A program made the translations under genes and the position numbers. From Trichomonas vaginalis G3 (lineage: Eukaryota > Parabasalia > Trichomonadida > Trichomonadidae), in contig NC_067207.1 in assembly GCF_026262505.1 (NCBI RefSeq), positions 9,578,082-9,642,081 on the forward strand: a DNA stretch of 64,000 bases, read 5' to 3'. The notes under the pieces were generated by a model. It was not told where the DNA came from and did no database searches. It saw only the letters and a list, made by a program, of their open reading frames with translations. Of this stretch, positions 41,263 through 53,196 are shown piece by piece. Position 1 is the first letter of the stretch. Each line of letters starts with the position of its first letter.

Positions 41263-41934
41263 TTTTTTTAGTTTTTTTCTATCGTCCAGATTTTGAAAAA
41301 AATTCACCCACTTCGATTAATATATTAAGAATTCAATGATACGTATATTAATCATACAGTGATTGCAGCAAAGTCCTCATGTTCAATGTGAATACCTTCG
41401 CATTTTTGAGATTGCTCTCTGACAATGGGATAGTTTAAGTACTTCTATCTCACCATCTAAAAAGATTTATAGGGAATTTCTTATAGCAACATGTATCCAT
41501 ATGGACTCATATATGTAATCATTATATTCACACCGAGCGAAAACAAATTTGTCTCCAGGAAAAATGAAATTTAAAAACCATGCATATTGAACCTTAAATT
41601 ATGAGTGAAATTACACCTCAATGGCACAGTTTTCAATTTTGATGCTTAAGATCAGTTTTTAATGACATCACTGCTCCCATAATTTCTGAAATCATCTTTA
41701 TAAGTTGAATTTCCAATATGTTTGAATTAGGAAATTATTACTGAGAATAACAGAGAAAACAAACTCAAAAACAGAAAAATATATGCGAGATAGCAAACGC
41801 AGAACACAAGCATATGTATAACAGAAATAACAAGTGAAAAAACAGTAATAAATATATGAGAGATAATATTATTTACAAATAACATTCAATATATATATAT
41901 AAAACAAACAAAAATAAATAATAAAATAACAATT
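41263..41934. other. Intergenic region
   Basis: AT-rich, with no supported gene. The last 100 bases before the next gene's stop are A-rich (ATATATATATATAAAACAAA). Confidence 0.5.
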
Positions 41935-44385
41935 CTATAAGCTGAGCATTGTCAATAAGTCTCCAACACTTATTTCCGAGTCGAAAAAGCTGATTGTACT
42001 CATCTGAACACTTTTATCTCCTCTTGCAAATGAGTTGTACACGAATTTAACTCTTTCAAAGAATTGCGGAAATGCCGGCTCCACAAGCATGTCAACGAAC
42101 GGCTCCTTGTTGTCATTTCCGAATGGGTCGCAGTACTTTCCCTGTGCTGCAATGCAGTACGCGTGCAAAAGAATGTGGCCAATCTCATTCTGGTAAAAAG
42201 TGAATTGATTTGTCAGCCAAATCAACAGAATCATCTTGGAAAGTGCATTCATTGGGTTATCTCCGTTTATTAACTTCTTCCAACACTCATCAAATACAAC
42301 GGCGGTTTGCCAGGCACTTTGTGTGTCACTTTTTGGTGTCAAATAAATGTCAAAACCGAAAACCTTTGGTTCCAAAATAATTGAAGGCTTTGGTATGTTG
42401 TCGTGTTCAGGAATTGTTCCTTCCACTACGTAGTACGGTTGGTCAAAGCCCACAATGTTGTCTCCTTCTTTGGAAAGCTTGAAACCGTATTTGGTTTTGA
42501 ACTTTTTCATGATATCTTGGAAACGGTCTTTGAGTCTCGGGTTCAGCCATTCGCCGCGGTGTACTTCGTACTTGGGAGCATTGAACGCATGGCCCAATAT
42601 CACTAAACAGTCGCACCATGTTGAAAGATTATTCGGATCTGCCAAATTTAGAATGGCAAGGACTACATCGAATGGATCCTTCCAGGAACACTTCGAGGCA
42701 GATGTGATTTCACGTCGTAATGAGGCGCCAAGATAAAGGGCTGAAAGCCCCATCGCGCGAATTAGACGTTTTGCGGGCAATCTGTCTCGCGGGAGGCCAA
42801 AAACGTTCTTTCCGATTTTGTCCGCTTCTTCTGCAATCTGTTTGAGTGCTTCCATGCGGTTAGTTTCAAATTTAATATTTTCTGAAAGAGAATTAGGAGC
42901 GTGGATCAAAGATGTTGGCGTAATTGACTCTATCGAGTCCTTCACGTGATATATTATGGCTCTAATCCAGCTAACTGTCTGTTCTGCGAGTTCATTAATT
43001 TTTTGTGGGTCATTTCTTGAAATAAACTTAATGAGAGGGGTATCAATGGGGTTCTCATTATCATCAGTGCATAAATCAACGTTGATTTGATTCTCATTCA
43101 GACGTTTCGTAATAATTTCGCATGTTTCTAAGGCTTTTTCGAAATTCATGGCACAAAAGAAGCAGATTGCTTGGCTACGAAGATATTCAATAGGATTGGA
43201 AACAAATTTAAGGGCTACTTTGTATGCTCCGATGGCACTTTTCAAATCTCCATTTGCGAAGAACAAACCGGCTGTGATTTGGAGTATTCTAGCATTAGCA
43301 GTAGACACTGTTATCTGCAGCATAGCGTTTATAGCTCCATTTAAGTCACCTTTCTGTCTACAAATTAAATATTCGAGAAAAGCTCGTTTATTGTTCGTTT
43401 TTTCAACATATTTGATGTATTCGGAGGCCAATTTGACTTTCCCGACTGCAAAAAGTGCTTCTGCGTATGATAACCAAGTAAATGAATTATATTCTTGTTG
43501 TGGAATCAATTTGAAGTCAGTAAGTGCTGCAGTGAAGTACCCACGCCACATTTGAAGGGTTGCACGTGTAGCAATCGACTCATAATCTGTAGAATTATAT
43601 TGTATTACGTAGGATAAATCTTGGATTGCTAAAAAGTAATTTTTCGACATCGCATATGCATTTGCTCTATATCGAAGTATCTCATCTGTTTCGTTCATTG
43701 CTAATGCTGTTGATAAATCTTGAATTGCAAGGGAATATTGCTTTGAAAGGCAGTAAGCTATGCCTCTGTACTTTATAGCGTCTTGATTCGATGCGTTTGA
43801 GCTCAAAATTATGTTAAGATACGTGATAGCCATCGGATAATTTTTTTCCTTAATAAATTTCACGGCAAGATCGATTCCAAACGGTGTACAAATGATTTCT
43901 GGACTGAAATTATCATGAAATTCGAATAAAGATTTAACATTGAATCTGATAGATTTGATATATTCTCTGACAGTGCAATTTTTTACGATTTCTGATACAA
44001 CAAGATGCGTAAGAATAACTCCTGATTTAGTTAATCCCTCTTGCCATTCTTTCATAGCTGTTTCTTCGTCACCTTTCCACAAATACGAAACTCCTAGCAC
44101 AAAGTATGCGAGAATGTTATCAGGATCATGTTCAAGTGAACGCCTGCAATCATTAATTGCCTGTTTTACTAATTCTAAAGAGAGATTTACTATACCTTTT
44201 TCTAACCACAGTGTTGATATTGCTGCTGATGAAATTTGTCTATCTATTTCCGATTTGATGGTTGCTAGAGTGCTAACCGCAGATCCGGCTTCAATATCAT
44301 TTAATATATCATGCACTGAGAAAACATCTCCCTCCATTCTCTGGTTCCCACCGATCATGTTTTCAATACTCCCTAATAATACCAT
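41935..44385 (-). CDS. Large TPR-repeat protein, 816 residues
   Basis: The ATG at 44,385 (MVLLGSIENMIGG) is the first in frame. Tetratricopeptide repeats fill about residues 60-420; clear ones are ILAYFVLGVSYLWKGDEETA, AIKYRGIAYCLSKQYSLAIQ and ILRYRANAYAMSKNYFLAIQ, each with the W/LG/Y--A--DL spacing. The C-terminal half (about 480-816) is a different, well-structured domain with WCDCLVILGHAFNAPKYEVH and FYQNEIGHILLHAYCIAAQG blocks that I do not recognise with confidence; a TTC13-like arrangement is possible. TPR proteins are adaptors. It has no membrane span. Confidence 0.85.
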   Translation of the reverse strand: MVLLGSIENMIGGNQRMEGDVFSVHDILNDIEAGSAVSTLATIKSEIDRQISSAAISTLWLEKGIVNLSLELVKQAINDCRRSLEHDPDNILAYFVLGVSYLWKGDEETAMKEWQEGLTKSGVILTHLVVSEIVKNCTVREYIKSIRFNVKSLFEFHDNFSPEIICTPFGIDLAVKFIKEKNYPMAITYLNIILSSNASNQDAIKYRGIAYCLSKQYSLAIQDLSTALAMNETDEILRYRANAYAMSKNYFLAIQDLSYVIQYNSTDYESIATRATLQMWRGYFTAALTDFKLIPQQEYNSFTWLSYAEALFAVGKVKLASEYIKYVEKTNNKRAFLEYLICRQKGDLNGAINAMLQITVSTANARILQITAGLFFANGDLKSAIGAYKVALKFVSNPIEYLRSQAICFFCAMNFEKALETCEIITKRLNENQINVDLCTDDNENPIDTPLIKFISRNDPQKINELAEQTVSWIRAIIYHVKDSIESITPTSLIHAPNSLSENIKFETNRMEALKQIAEEADKIGKNVFGLPRDRLPAKRLIRAMGLSALYLGASLRREITSASKCSWKDPFDVVLAILNLADPNNLSTWCDCLVILGHAFNAPKYEVHRGEWLNPRLKDRFQDIMKKFKTKYGFKLSKEGDNIVGFDQPYYVVEGTIPEHDNIPKPSIILEPKVFGFDIYLTPKSDTQSAWQTAVVFDECWKKLINGDNPMNALSKMILLIWLTNQFTFYQNEIGHILLHAYCIAAQGKYCDPFGNDNKEPFVDMLVEPAFPQFFERVKFVYNSFARGDKSVQMSTISFFDSEISVGDLLTMLSL

Positions 44386-45225
44386 CAAATTTCATTTATA
44401 TATAAATTTTGTTTAAATAGCATTTAGATTTATTAAAGATGACAAAACTTAACAAAAATCCCTAGAATTATAAAAATTTCTCAGAGATATTTTTTATAAT
44501 GGCAAAGAACATAAAACATTATTTGAATTAGTTCTCATAGTGACTGAATCGAATGTTTTTCTCTTGATTCTCCCATTCAGAAATTAATATTTTGTTTTCA
44601 GTAAGGAATCATATATAACTCAGCCCGTATCTAAATATCGAGGGTTTGGATATACTCCAAGCTATAATGTGGAGCACTTATAACAAAATAAAATCTTCAA
44701 TTTTATGCAGATTTTTATTATTTCACAGAGTTAGGTTTGTTCTTATTAAGTGCAAATATACTAATTACAAACACGAAACTAAATGAGTGCGCATTGAAAT
44801 TTCTGATAAATCCTTTTAGATGTCTTGGTATAAGAACAGATGTAAGGCCTCACTTTTTTGACAATGGGAAAACTCAACCTCGAGGACCGCAAATACAACC
44901 TTATATGTTGTATTTTTGCATTAGAAACATTATAAAGACTAAGAAATGATAATTAGAAACATTATAAATACGAAAATATGATAATTATAGATGCAAATAA
45001 AGACAAATGATAATTATAAACATTATAAAGACAAATAAATGATAATAAGAAACCTATTACAAACGAAAGTATGACAGTTAGAAGCATTATAAAGATAAAT
45101 AAATGATAATTAGAAACTTTTTTTGTTTAGTTCAAAAATAATAAGATAAATCAATAATAATAAAAATATAGAGCCATTAACAAATAAAAATATATAAAAT
45201 AAATAAAACAAAAGAATTATTAAAG
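44386..45225. other. Intergenic region with degenerate tandem repeat
   Basis: No gene supported; a 70-codon frame at 44,737 has no recognisable content. From about 44,928 to 45,118 a degenerate repeat of roughly 30-45 bases recurs, with the core ACATTATAAAGACAAATAAA and TGATAATTA. Confidence 0.55.
44928..45118. repeat. Degenerate AT-rich tandem repeat
   Basis: About five units containing ATTATAAAGA, then TGATAATTAG/ATAATTATA and AGAAAC. Spacing varies, so unit boundaries are blurred by decay. Confidence 0.7.
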
Positions 45226-47325
45226 TTAATCTTTCTCACCCTTGAAGTAATCCTTGAAGTACTTGTATTCTTCGACAACAGCATCTTCTTCGATGCAGTG
45301 TCTCCAAGCTTCGTAGTTGATGAGTTTGCTGAGTTCCTCGAAATCAACAGGAGAAAACTTCTTCAACTTCTCAGGCTTGAGATCTTTCGATGGCAAGTTC
45401 TTCGCCTTGCAGAAATCCTCGATGTAAATCGGGAGAGGCATTATCTCGTCCGGTTTGATGTTATCAAGAATGAAAGCGACAGTCTGGAGAGGGATGTCCT
45501 TGCAGACAGTTTCAGTCAGTTCAGGCTGTTTGACGATGACAGGAGAAAGAGTTATCAAATGGCAAATTTGTTTTGCAATTGGGAATTCGACCTTCAACTG
45601 GAATTTCTTGAGTTCGTCCTCTTCTGTTGTGAGAAGCTCTTGTTTCTCTTCCTCTTCAGTTGGAAGACCGTCATTTGTCTCTTTCTGCTGCTGCGGCTTG
45701 TCGTCAGGCCTCATTGTTGCTTCGACCATCGTAAAGAAACTCGCCCACAGTGCTGCGTTTTTGGAATTCCATCTGAGGTTGGATTTCGCAAGTTTGGAGG
45801 CGAATTTGAAGTCAAGGATGGTAAGGAAGAAGCGCATGACGTAGTTGTCGACAAGAGGGAATTGTGTCTTGATGATTTTCTGAGCCTTGCCAAATTCAAC
45901 AACGAAATCTTCGACGAGTTCGTTCATGATGAATCTGGTAGTGCAGAGCCTGTTGCAAAGTCCCTTGAATGGGGTAACGAAGGTCTTCAGCGACCCTCTG
46001 AGGGTATTAAAGAAGATTGGAGTTAATTTGTTCAAGAAATCGTCAACATGAGCGTATTTCCTGTTCTTGACGTACTGAGAACGCTGTACGAACAGTAAAA
46101 TAACGGCGTAAGTGTAGAAACGATGGACTGAGTAACAATTATTTTGTAATGGAGCGAGACCGATGTTGTTTAGGAAGGCGTTGAGGCACTGTTCCTGATG
46201 AAGAACTTGGCAGTGAAGGATTGTTGCCAAGAATGGAAGAGCTGCTGGTGGACATGCGATTTTATCGTCAACATCAAGGCAATAAGTGACTTTGTAGTTG
46301 GGCCATGTCTTAAGGAGTACTTTCTGAACAAGAGAAGCTTCTTTCCTGATGGTTTCTTCGTCGATTTCATCAGAATAGTAAATGCTCTCTTCTTCGTAAT
46401 ATTCATCTGAGTAGTACTCGTTATCGTTGGCCTTCTTCGGCTCTTCTGGTATCGCTTCGAGCGGAGTACTCTCTGTAATTGGTATTGCCATCTCAGTCGG
46501 AGCTTTTCCTTCTGTATTTGATGCATCAAGCTCCTTCTTTTGATCTTCATCGGGTTTTGGAATCTTGTCCGAAGATAAGATGGAAGATGTAGATCTTTGG
46601 TATCTTGCTGTTGATCCGCGCTTTCTTGGCTCCATGACGTCCTTGAGATCTTCGGCATCGACTTCGCGGGCTTTGGCTTCGAGTTCAGGATTCTTTTCTT
46701 CTGGTTTCGGCTCTTCTTCCGGTTTTTCTTCTTTTGGCGCTTGCATCTCTGGAGGAAGGCCCTCTTGGACTTCTTCGCGCTGATCCTCTTCCTCGCCGGA
46801 TTTGTCCCAGTCGTTGCGCTTGATCTTGGTTGGCTGCTCGTCGGCATTTTCGATATCAGATTCATTGACTTCGAGTTGAGACTGGAAGTCAGGAACATAA
46901 TCGTTCGGTATTGGGCTGAAAGAAATAGAGAGATTGATTTTTGGTTGTTGAGAACGCTCAGATTCCATATCAACGCTGAGCGCTGTTGGTTTTTCTTTCT
47001 GAGAGTAGTATTCTCCAACGTTTATGTGAAGGCGACCTAGGAATTTGACTTGTGATCCCTCAATATGTCTTCTGAGTAAAAATTCGACAATTTTTAGTCT
47101 AATGGACTTATCTTTCTTGTTAACGAAAATTGTAACAGGAACAGAGAAAAGTTCTTCGTATTTTATCCTTCCTTTTTTGTCAGGCTTCCTTTTTTCTGTG
47201 ACAGAAGCATTATTTCCACGATGCCATGCGACATCGAACTCATTTTGGAACTTGGGTGGAACTTGAACCATGTGTACCTTGATGTATAAGTTTTCAACTA
47301 CTTTGTCCCATTTCCAAAATGCCAT
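45226..47325 (-). CDS. N-terminal C2-domain protein with dilute-like tail, 699 residues
   Basis: Residues 1-135 form the NT-C2 domain (EEIG1/EHBP1 type): MAFWKWDKVVENLYIKVHMV, ending LSISFSPIP. Residues 150-340 are very acidic, repetitive and disordered (EEVQEGLPPEMQAPKEEKPE, YYSDEYYEEESIYYSDE). Residues 345-560 are helical and resemble the globular tail (DIL) of class V myosins in spacing (HCQVLHQEQCLNAFLNNIGL, FNTLRGSLKTF). The final 130 residues are mixed. This architecture is frequent in trichomonads; it likely links membranes or actin-type systems, which is inference. The ATG is 25 bases from a TGACTTTT-like promoter word. Confidence 0.8.
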   Translation of the reverse strand: MAFWKWDKVVENLYIKVHMVQVPPKFQNEFDVAWHRGNNASVTEKRKPDKKGRIKYEELFSVPVTIFVNKKDKSIRLKIVEFLLRRHIEGSQVKFLGRLHINVGEYYSQKEKPTALSVDMESERSQQPKINLSISFSPIPNDYVPDFQSQLEVNESDIENADEQPTKIKRNDWDKSGEEEDQREEVQEGLPPEMQAPKEEKPEEEPKPEEKNPELEAKAREVDAEDLKDVMEPRKRGSTARYQRSTSSILSSDKIPKPDEDQKKELDASNTEGKAPTEMAIPITESTPLEAIPEEPKKANDNEYYSDEYYEEESIYYSDEIDEETIRKEASLVQKVLLKTWPNYKVTYCLDVDDKIACPPAALPFLATILHCQVLHQEQCLNAFLNNIGLAPLQNNCYSVHRFYTYAVILLFVQRSQYVKNRKYAHVDDFLNKLTPIFFNTLRGSLKTFVTPFKGLCNRLCTTRFIMNELVEDFVVEFGKAQKIIKTQFPLVDNYVMRFFLTILDFKFASKLAKSNLRWNSKNAALWASFFTMVEATMRPDDKPQQQKETNDGLPTEEEEKQELLTTEEDELKKFQLKVEFPIAKQICHLITLSPVIVKQPELTETVCKDIPLQTVAFILDNIKPDEIMPLPIYIEDFCKAKNLPSKDLKPEKLKKFSPVDFEELSKLINYEAWRHCIEEDAVVEEYKYFKDYFKGEKD

Positions 47326-47349
47326 TTTAATACTTATTCACTTTCCTAT

Positions 47350-47358
47350 AAAAGTGAC
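47350..47358 (-). promoter_or_regulatory. GTCACTTTT word upstream of the C2 gene
   Basis: On the gene's strand it reads GTCACTTTTATAGG, 25 bases before the ATG, the same distance class as at the lectin gene (32) and the SFT2-like gene (12). Confidence 0.4.
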
Positions 47359-47577
47359 GGCATAAAAAAATCTATGTTTGATTATTTATAATTTAATTTA
47401 TGTTCAATAAAGAATAGTGTAATAAACAGAAATTCATCAAAAGTGACAGCTCTCAATTTTTTGACATTTGTAAATTCTAAATTGAATGAGAAAAATGAAA
47501 TAATACTAAGCATAATACAATATTCTAGATTTAATTATAATTAGGAAAAAGTTAGTTTTGAGAGTACTTTTCATAGG

Positions 47578-50500
47578 AGAGGTAGGGCAACGATAGGTCA
47601 AAAAGGCTTCTCTGATAGATTTCCTTGCCTTTTGGATATGCTATAATATATAGCCTAGCATGATAGGATATGATGTCAAAAGTTAGAACATAACTTAGGA
47701 TCTTGAGAAAAATGAAAAACAAAAATTACATAAAAAAAGAAAAATTTTATCTAATTTGTTTTTTTGGACCGAATAAGTAATTTTATTGAATTTCAATACG
47801 ACAAATAGATTTTATTATTAGTAATAAATATAATGGTTTACTATTAACAAGGAACCTAAACTAATGAAAATTTGATTTCAAATATTGTATATGATTATCA
47901 TAGATTACCAAAATATATTGCTATTTATGAGGATATAATATTGATTATTAGTAAATCGTATAAATTTAATAAATATACCATGAATATTGAATGAATTTCT
48001 TGATTCATAGGGGTAAAACGCGCTTTTATATGATTTAGACAGAGAATTTATGAGATGTAAATAACACAATAAAGGTTTATATTGAATATTTTCTAAAAAT
48101 AAATCGAAATTATAAAAAACAATACATTTATTCATTGAAACTACTTGGACAAATATGAAACAAGCATTCAGGCAATACTTTTGAGACTTCAACGCATCTG
48201 ATAATTTTTATATAACTTCACCTCTTATGCTTAGAGTGGAGGTATTGAGATCGTATAAGTATAGATGAGCTCACATTCAGATATGATGTGTGAACTTCTG
48301 TTTTCACTGCAATTTTGAATCAGAATAAACTCAAAACAAGAATAAAATGATATACTCACTCTCTAAATGTGTTCGAGATTTAAAGTTGTATGAATAAAAC
48401 GATTCATCTTTCGAAGCCTCCCATTTAATGAGAGACTTCGAAAGATGAATGTATTCATGTAGATGAAATACTATATATGACCATGTGTGATACTAAAGAT
48501 ATCAAAATGTTCATTTTTAAGTGCAATAGAAGGGTTATCTCTCGTAAAATCTCAATTTAAGGAAGATTTAGAAAGAACTCCTTTCCTAAGTAGATAGTGT
48601 GTGGTTTCTGTCTTTTGGTTGATCAGGAACTATGAAATTAAGTCGGACAGAAAGAAGTTCTTTCCAAAACAGACTCCAAATGAGTTGTTCGAAAAGAACT
48701 TCCTTCTGTATATGGATAATTGTAGTTACCGCACTGAAGTATGTGATTGTGATGATGGAGTTCTCGATAAATCTAAAATCGGATTAAGATTAATTGAAAA
48801 CTCAAGTAATTCTTTGAAATCTTGTGTTGTCTGGCACTATAATAACCAAAGAATGAGAATATTATGTTGAATGATGAGTACGTGTGCTCGGCATTCGCCG
48901 AGCGAATTGAGTTTAACGTACTATGAAAAGTGACAAATTTGGGCTTTTTTTCCTAGGGTTATGATCTCTTCCTTTCTGCTCAATACGACAGAAATGAAAG
49001 AATGAATTTGTACTCCCTAATTGATTACTACAATCTGTATCTATCTTTAACATAGAATTAGCTGCATTGTGATTTATACTCCAGAATTATTCAATTTAAG
49101 ATCAACCTCGTAAATTTTAATCATATTGCACCAATACTCCTACGTTGAGATAAGAACATGATTATACATACCAAAGCCCCATATTAAAAATCAAAATTTA
49201 GCACCTCCATTATGCAACCACATTATTCGTCGCAAATAAGTATATTTACGCATATTATGATGCATATTCACACAACTCGTATACATGAAAAGTTATTAAA
49301 ATCAGACAAAATTATTGCAATAAGGAAAAAAAAACAACTTTATTATATATGTTAGTAATGAATTACAAATATTTCTACAAAGAATGCTCAATACTTCATA
49401 TAATCTTCGAATATTTCTTATTACAAGTTAATACATTTTGACTCGAACATGATAAACAAAAGCTGACACGCTGATTACTACATTTATGAAAATATAGTAC
49501 GTTTCCATTCATCTGTTTACTTGTTTTTGTTGGAATAAAATCATTTTTTTTTTCTTTCATGAAATAAGAATTTTGCTGCGAAAGCAATATCTCTAACAAT
49601 AATTAATACATTACGTCAACTCTGGAATGAGTATTTATCAAATATGATATCAAAATCAAAAATTAGTTGTTTTTTATGAGTAAAAACGATGTAAATTGAT
49701 TATTTGACTAATTATCAAATACTTTGATTTTCCAAATTTTTTTCGAAATTGATTTTTTCATGTGAAAATTCAAATTGTTTAATTTCATTTTTGAAATTTT
49801 GAATTTTTTTTGGAATTTTGAGTTGATCAATTCAGCAGAATTGATAATGCTATTGCTTTAGGGCATACCACAAGGTGATGAATAAAAGGTGAACATTAAC
49901 AAATTATTTTAAATCACAAATATCATCCTCATCAACTTTAATTCTAAAAAGAACTGTACTGAATTATGAAAATGCATGATTTACATTATTAAAATCTTTG
50001 AATGAAAATAGTACAAGATAAGTTTTTATTCATTTTTAATTAGATTTAAACGAAAAACTACTCCATATTAAAATTTAAGTCGAGAAATCGTATTTTGTTC
50101 TTATTTGTTAGCATTTTGTAGACATTCTAATCTTGAATTAATTTGTTACATGATATTATTAACAAATTTAACTGAAAAAATATGTTAATATGGAATAAAC
50201 CATGATTATATAAGCTATCAATGCTATATATACATATGTAAAAGATTCATATTAACTCAATTAACAAAAATGATAGATTTTCATAAAGGTTCAATCTAGG
50301 TTCGTCCGAAAATTTTGATTTTTATATAGAAGACATAGTTTCATATACATAATTAAATTTTCAAACAAATTTGATCATACCATTTATTAAGCAGGATAGT
50401 ATATTAATTACTATCAGTATAAAAATATAAAAATGATTATATTTAATTATTGCATAATTTAGTCAAAGAGTTATAAGCCTCAAGTGATCGTTATCACCTT

Positions 50501-50978
50501 CAATGCACGTATACTTTATTGATTCATAGATATTTAATCTATGTTTGACATGTTGTTGTCGTCATTCGTTTTGTTCCCATTCTTCCTAAGTTAGAATTAG
50601 AGAATACACCATCCACATCATCTAATTTGGTCCTCAGCGATAGATTGGTTCATTTTGGAGGAGTCCCATCAGACAGTTTTCGAGCACCAAATATCAAATT
50701 TTAATGTATACAAATCTTTAGTGATTTATCTCTTTTATGATGAGTAAAAGGTTTCTGCTCATCAACATTTGATTTCCGACATATATGATTTCTAATTGCA
50801 ATTATTTACTTTCTTTTTATAATCTAACTTTGTGACTCATACCATAAATTAATTATTGGAAAGTGTCAATAAGTTTGGCACAACGCATGGCGGAAGATAC
50901 CAAACCATGCAGGGAATATGATACGTTTAAGATCTCCGAACTTTTTTTCCAAAAATTTTCTATCGTTGCCCTACCTCT
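47578..50978 (-). mobile_element. 3.4-kb DNA transposon, copy 2 (inverted)
   Basis: The same element as at 17,704, in the opposite orientation. The 19-bp ends lie at 47578-47596 and 50960-50978, flanked by the perfect 8-bp duplication TTCATAGG (47570-47577 and 50979-50986). The same site is single and unoccupied at 21,969-21,976. Identity to copy 1 is high by eye, with a few substitutions and one indel of about 92 bases near 48,430-48,520, where copy 2 is longer. No transposase is recognisable. Confidence 0.92.
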
Positions 50979-51164
50979 TTCATAGGCATATAGAATGAAA
51001 TCTTCCGAAAAATAATATCACATAAACTCATATTATTTTCTAATATATAACTATTTTATATAAAAATCAAATTCAATGATCTTAAAAGCGAAAGATAAAC
51101 CTCAAAATTTACGAATATAATGAGTGGGAATATAATGCTTATCTATCATAAAACCATATGAAAT

Positions 51165-53034
51165 AAGGGTTTCGTTTTGCGAAAAAAACGTACAATACGC
51201 AATTTCGCTAAAAAAACATTTAGCTAGCAATTTCGACCTTTGACTCCACTCAAGACGTCACTTTTTTAATTTTGCGGTATCATATTTTTGGAAAATCTTT
51301 ATGAATATTATATAAAAAGTCTCTTTAATATCTATATTTCATATTTTTATCGATTTTTAAAGTTTTTGCGAAAAGTATTCAATTATTTTTGCTATTTGGT
51401 CGGGTAAATGTCAGATTTGCGACATTTTCTGATATGATATTCAGATTCTACGTTGATAATAATGCTTATAGAACCCTCTTGCTATTGTGTCAAAATTGCG
51501 AAACCGATAGCAAAAATATCTCGCAATATCAAAATTGAGATATTGAGTGAATTATGCATTATAGAGATCAAAAATCTGATTTGTGAAAACATCTCATCAG
51601 TTTCTAGCTAATTCAAAAATCTTTACTATCTTATTCGATTAAAATGAAAAGGGAATAGTTTCATTATGCTTTAAATGATAGCCTTATAATATAATCATAA
51701 TTTTCGCTCAATATGCAGCATTTTTTTTTCGAAATCTATGGTCAATATCCTAAATACTGATTGCTTTGCATTCATATCTCTTACATTTTCTATACCCACA
51801 TCACTATTCATTGCTATTCCTATCTTTTTCATTTTTGTTTGTTTCTCATAATTTCTCAAAAAACATGATAACTTGATATTTGTAAATATCATACTTTATA
51901 ACGTAAATAAGAACTTGACCTATTAAGAAAAGCAGTAATGAAAAGAAAATCTGAAATTCATAAAAATTACAAGTTTCTGATGACAATTAGCTTAATTAAA
52001 CCAGGTACAAGATTATATAATTGTATTTTCTATCCAATTATCCATATAATATCTTATCCAGAAAAAAAAACTTGATCAATACCAAATGATTTTTTAACTA
52101 GTAAATAAAGTATTTTCTTTACACACACATTGTATATCATAGTTTTTTTTTTTTTTTGGTTTCGCAAAACATCCAAAAACAAATAGGCAAACCCAAATTT
52201 TAGCTAAAAGTGACAGGGGAAAAAAACGTTTAGTATTAAAAAAAAAGACCGATGAGAGCTTCGTTCGAAATATAGAGGGAACTGAGAATGCGCAACCATT
52301 CTCAGGGAATATTGGATGCTATTCTCGTTCCCTCTGTATGGAAAATTGAGGTTTTCAAAGGGAGTTAAAATAATATCAAATTTATACTAATTTACTTCAA
52401 AATACAAAAGTATTTGACAGCTAAAATTAGTTACTTTAGCAAGCCTATCAATACCCTTTTACGATTATTGCTACTTTTTCGAAATAAAAGTAAAAACAAA
52501 TTTATACTAATTTACTTCAAAATACAAAAGTATTTGACAGCTAAAATTAGTTACTTTAGCAAGCCTATCAATACCCTTTTACGATTATTGCTACTTTTTC
52601 GAAATAAAATAAATTTATTATCAAAAACCTTTTTTTTCTTAGTAAAAATAAACGAAATTTTTTACCTTATGAACTTTTGATGGAAATATGCAAATTTAAA
52701 ATAATAAAGAAAGCCGCGAGCGAAGCGATCGGCTTAGTTCGAAGATTTTGATTCAAATCTTTGCTGATCTGTAATTCGCGGAAGCCGCGAGCGAATCGAG
52801 CGGCTTAGGTCTAAGATTTTGATTCAAATCTTTGCTTATATTCCTTAAATTCTTTATGAAACTCGCAACAGTTCCATAAAAAATTTTAAATTCTAAACTG
52901 TCGAAATTACCGATCGGTAATCACACCCTTCACGGGTGTGTCACTTTTTACAAGCGTGTCACTTTTAGCTAAAATTACCCCTACTCAAAACAAATATGCT
53001 ATAAAAGTGACAATTTTAGCAAAACGAAACCCTT
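51165..53034. mobile_element. 1.87-kb DNA element with 9-bp target duplication (MULE-like)
   Basis: Ends are AAGGGTTTCGTTTTGC and its exact complement, flanked by ATATGAAAT at 51156-51164 and 53035-53043. The unoccupied site CATATGAAATATC survives near 22,148. A 9-bp duplication is typical of Mutator-like elements. No transposase is seen; the 88-codon frame at 52,414 is made by an internal duplication. Other contents: a hairpin around AGAGGGAAC/GTTCCCTCT (52,274-52,335), two copies of GCCGCGAGCGAA (52,713 and 52,783), a palindrome CACACCCTTCACGGGTGTG near 52,923, and four TGTCACTTTT-type words. Confidence 0.85.
52377..52609 (+). repeat. 120-bp tandem duplication inside the 1.87-kb element
   Basis: Two near-identical units starting at 52377 and 52497 (CAAATTTATACTAATTTAC). 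The duplication creates a spurious open frame. It is very recent, since the units are identical to the eye until the junction. Confidence 0.92.
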
Positions 53035-53196
53035 ATATGAAATATTAATTTTTGCTTTACGCCTAATTTTTGACGACAATTAGCAAAAAATGTTAAATGT
53101 TAACACTCAGTCCATTTGAATATGAAAAATAAAATTGACTTTGATTAAATGTTTTTATTTATCATGCAATTCTTCTTGCGACCAAAGATTTGAATA

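Larger units (their letters stand above)
47418..53196 (+). mobile_element. Composite: segmental duplicate split by two transposons
   Basis: Three pieces, 47,418-47,577, 50,987-51,164 and 53,044-53,196, together match the uninterrupted 491-bp copy at 21,817-22,307 in order. The gaps are filled by an inverted copy of the 3.3-kb transposon and by a 1.87-kb element, each with its own flanking target duplication. The segment was therefore copied first and both elements came later. Confidence 0.9.

Noticed and set aside
44737-44949. 70-codon frame in an intergenic region
   Set aside because: No recognisable motif, partly overlaps a tandem repeat.
45298-46026. 242-codon frame opposite the C2-domain gene
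   Set aside because: Antisense shadow created by codon bias in the coding strand.
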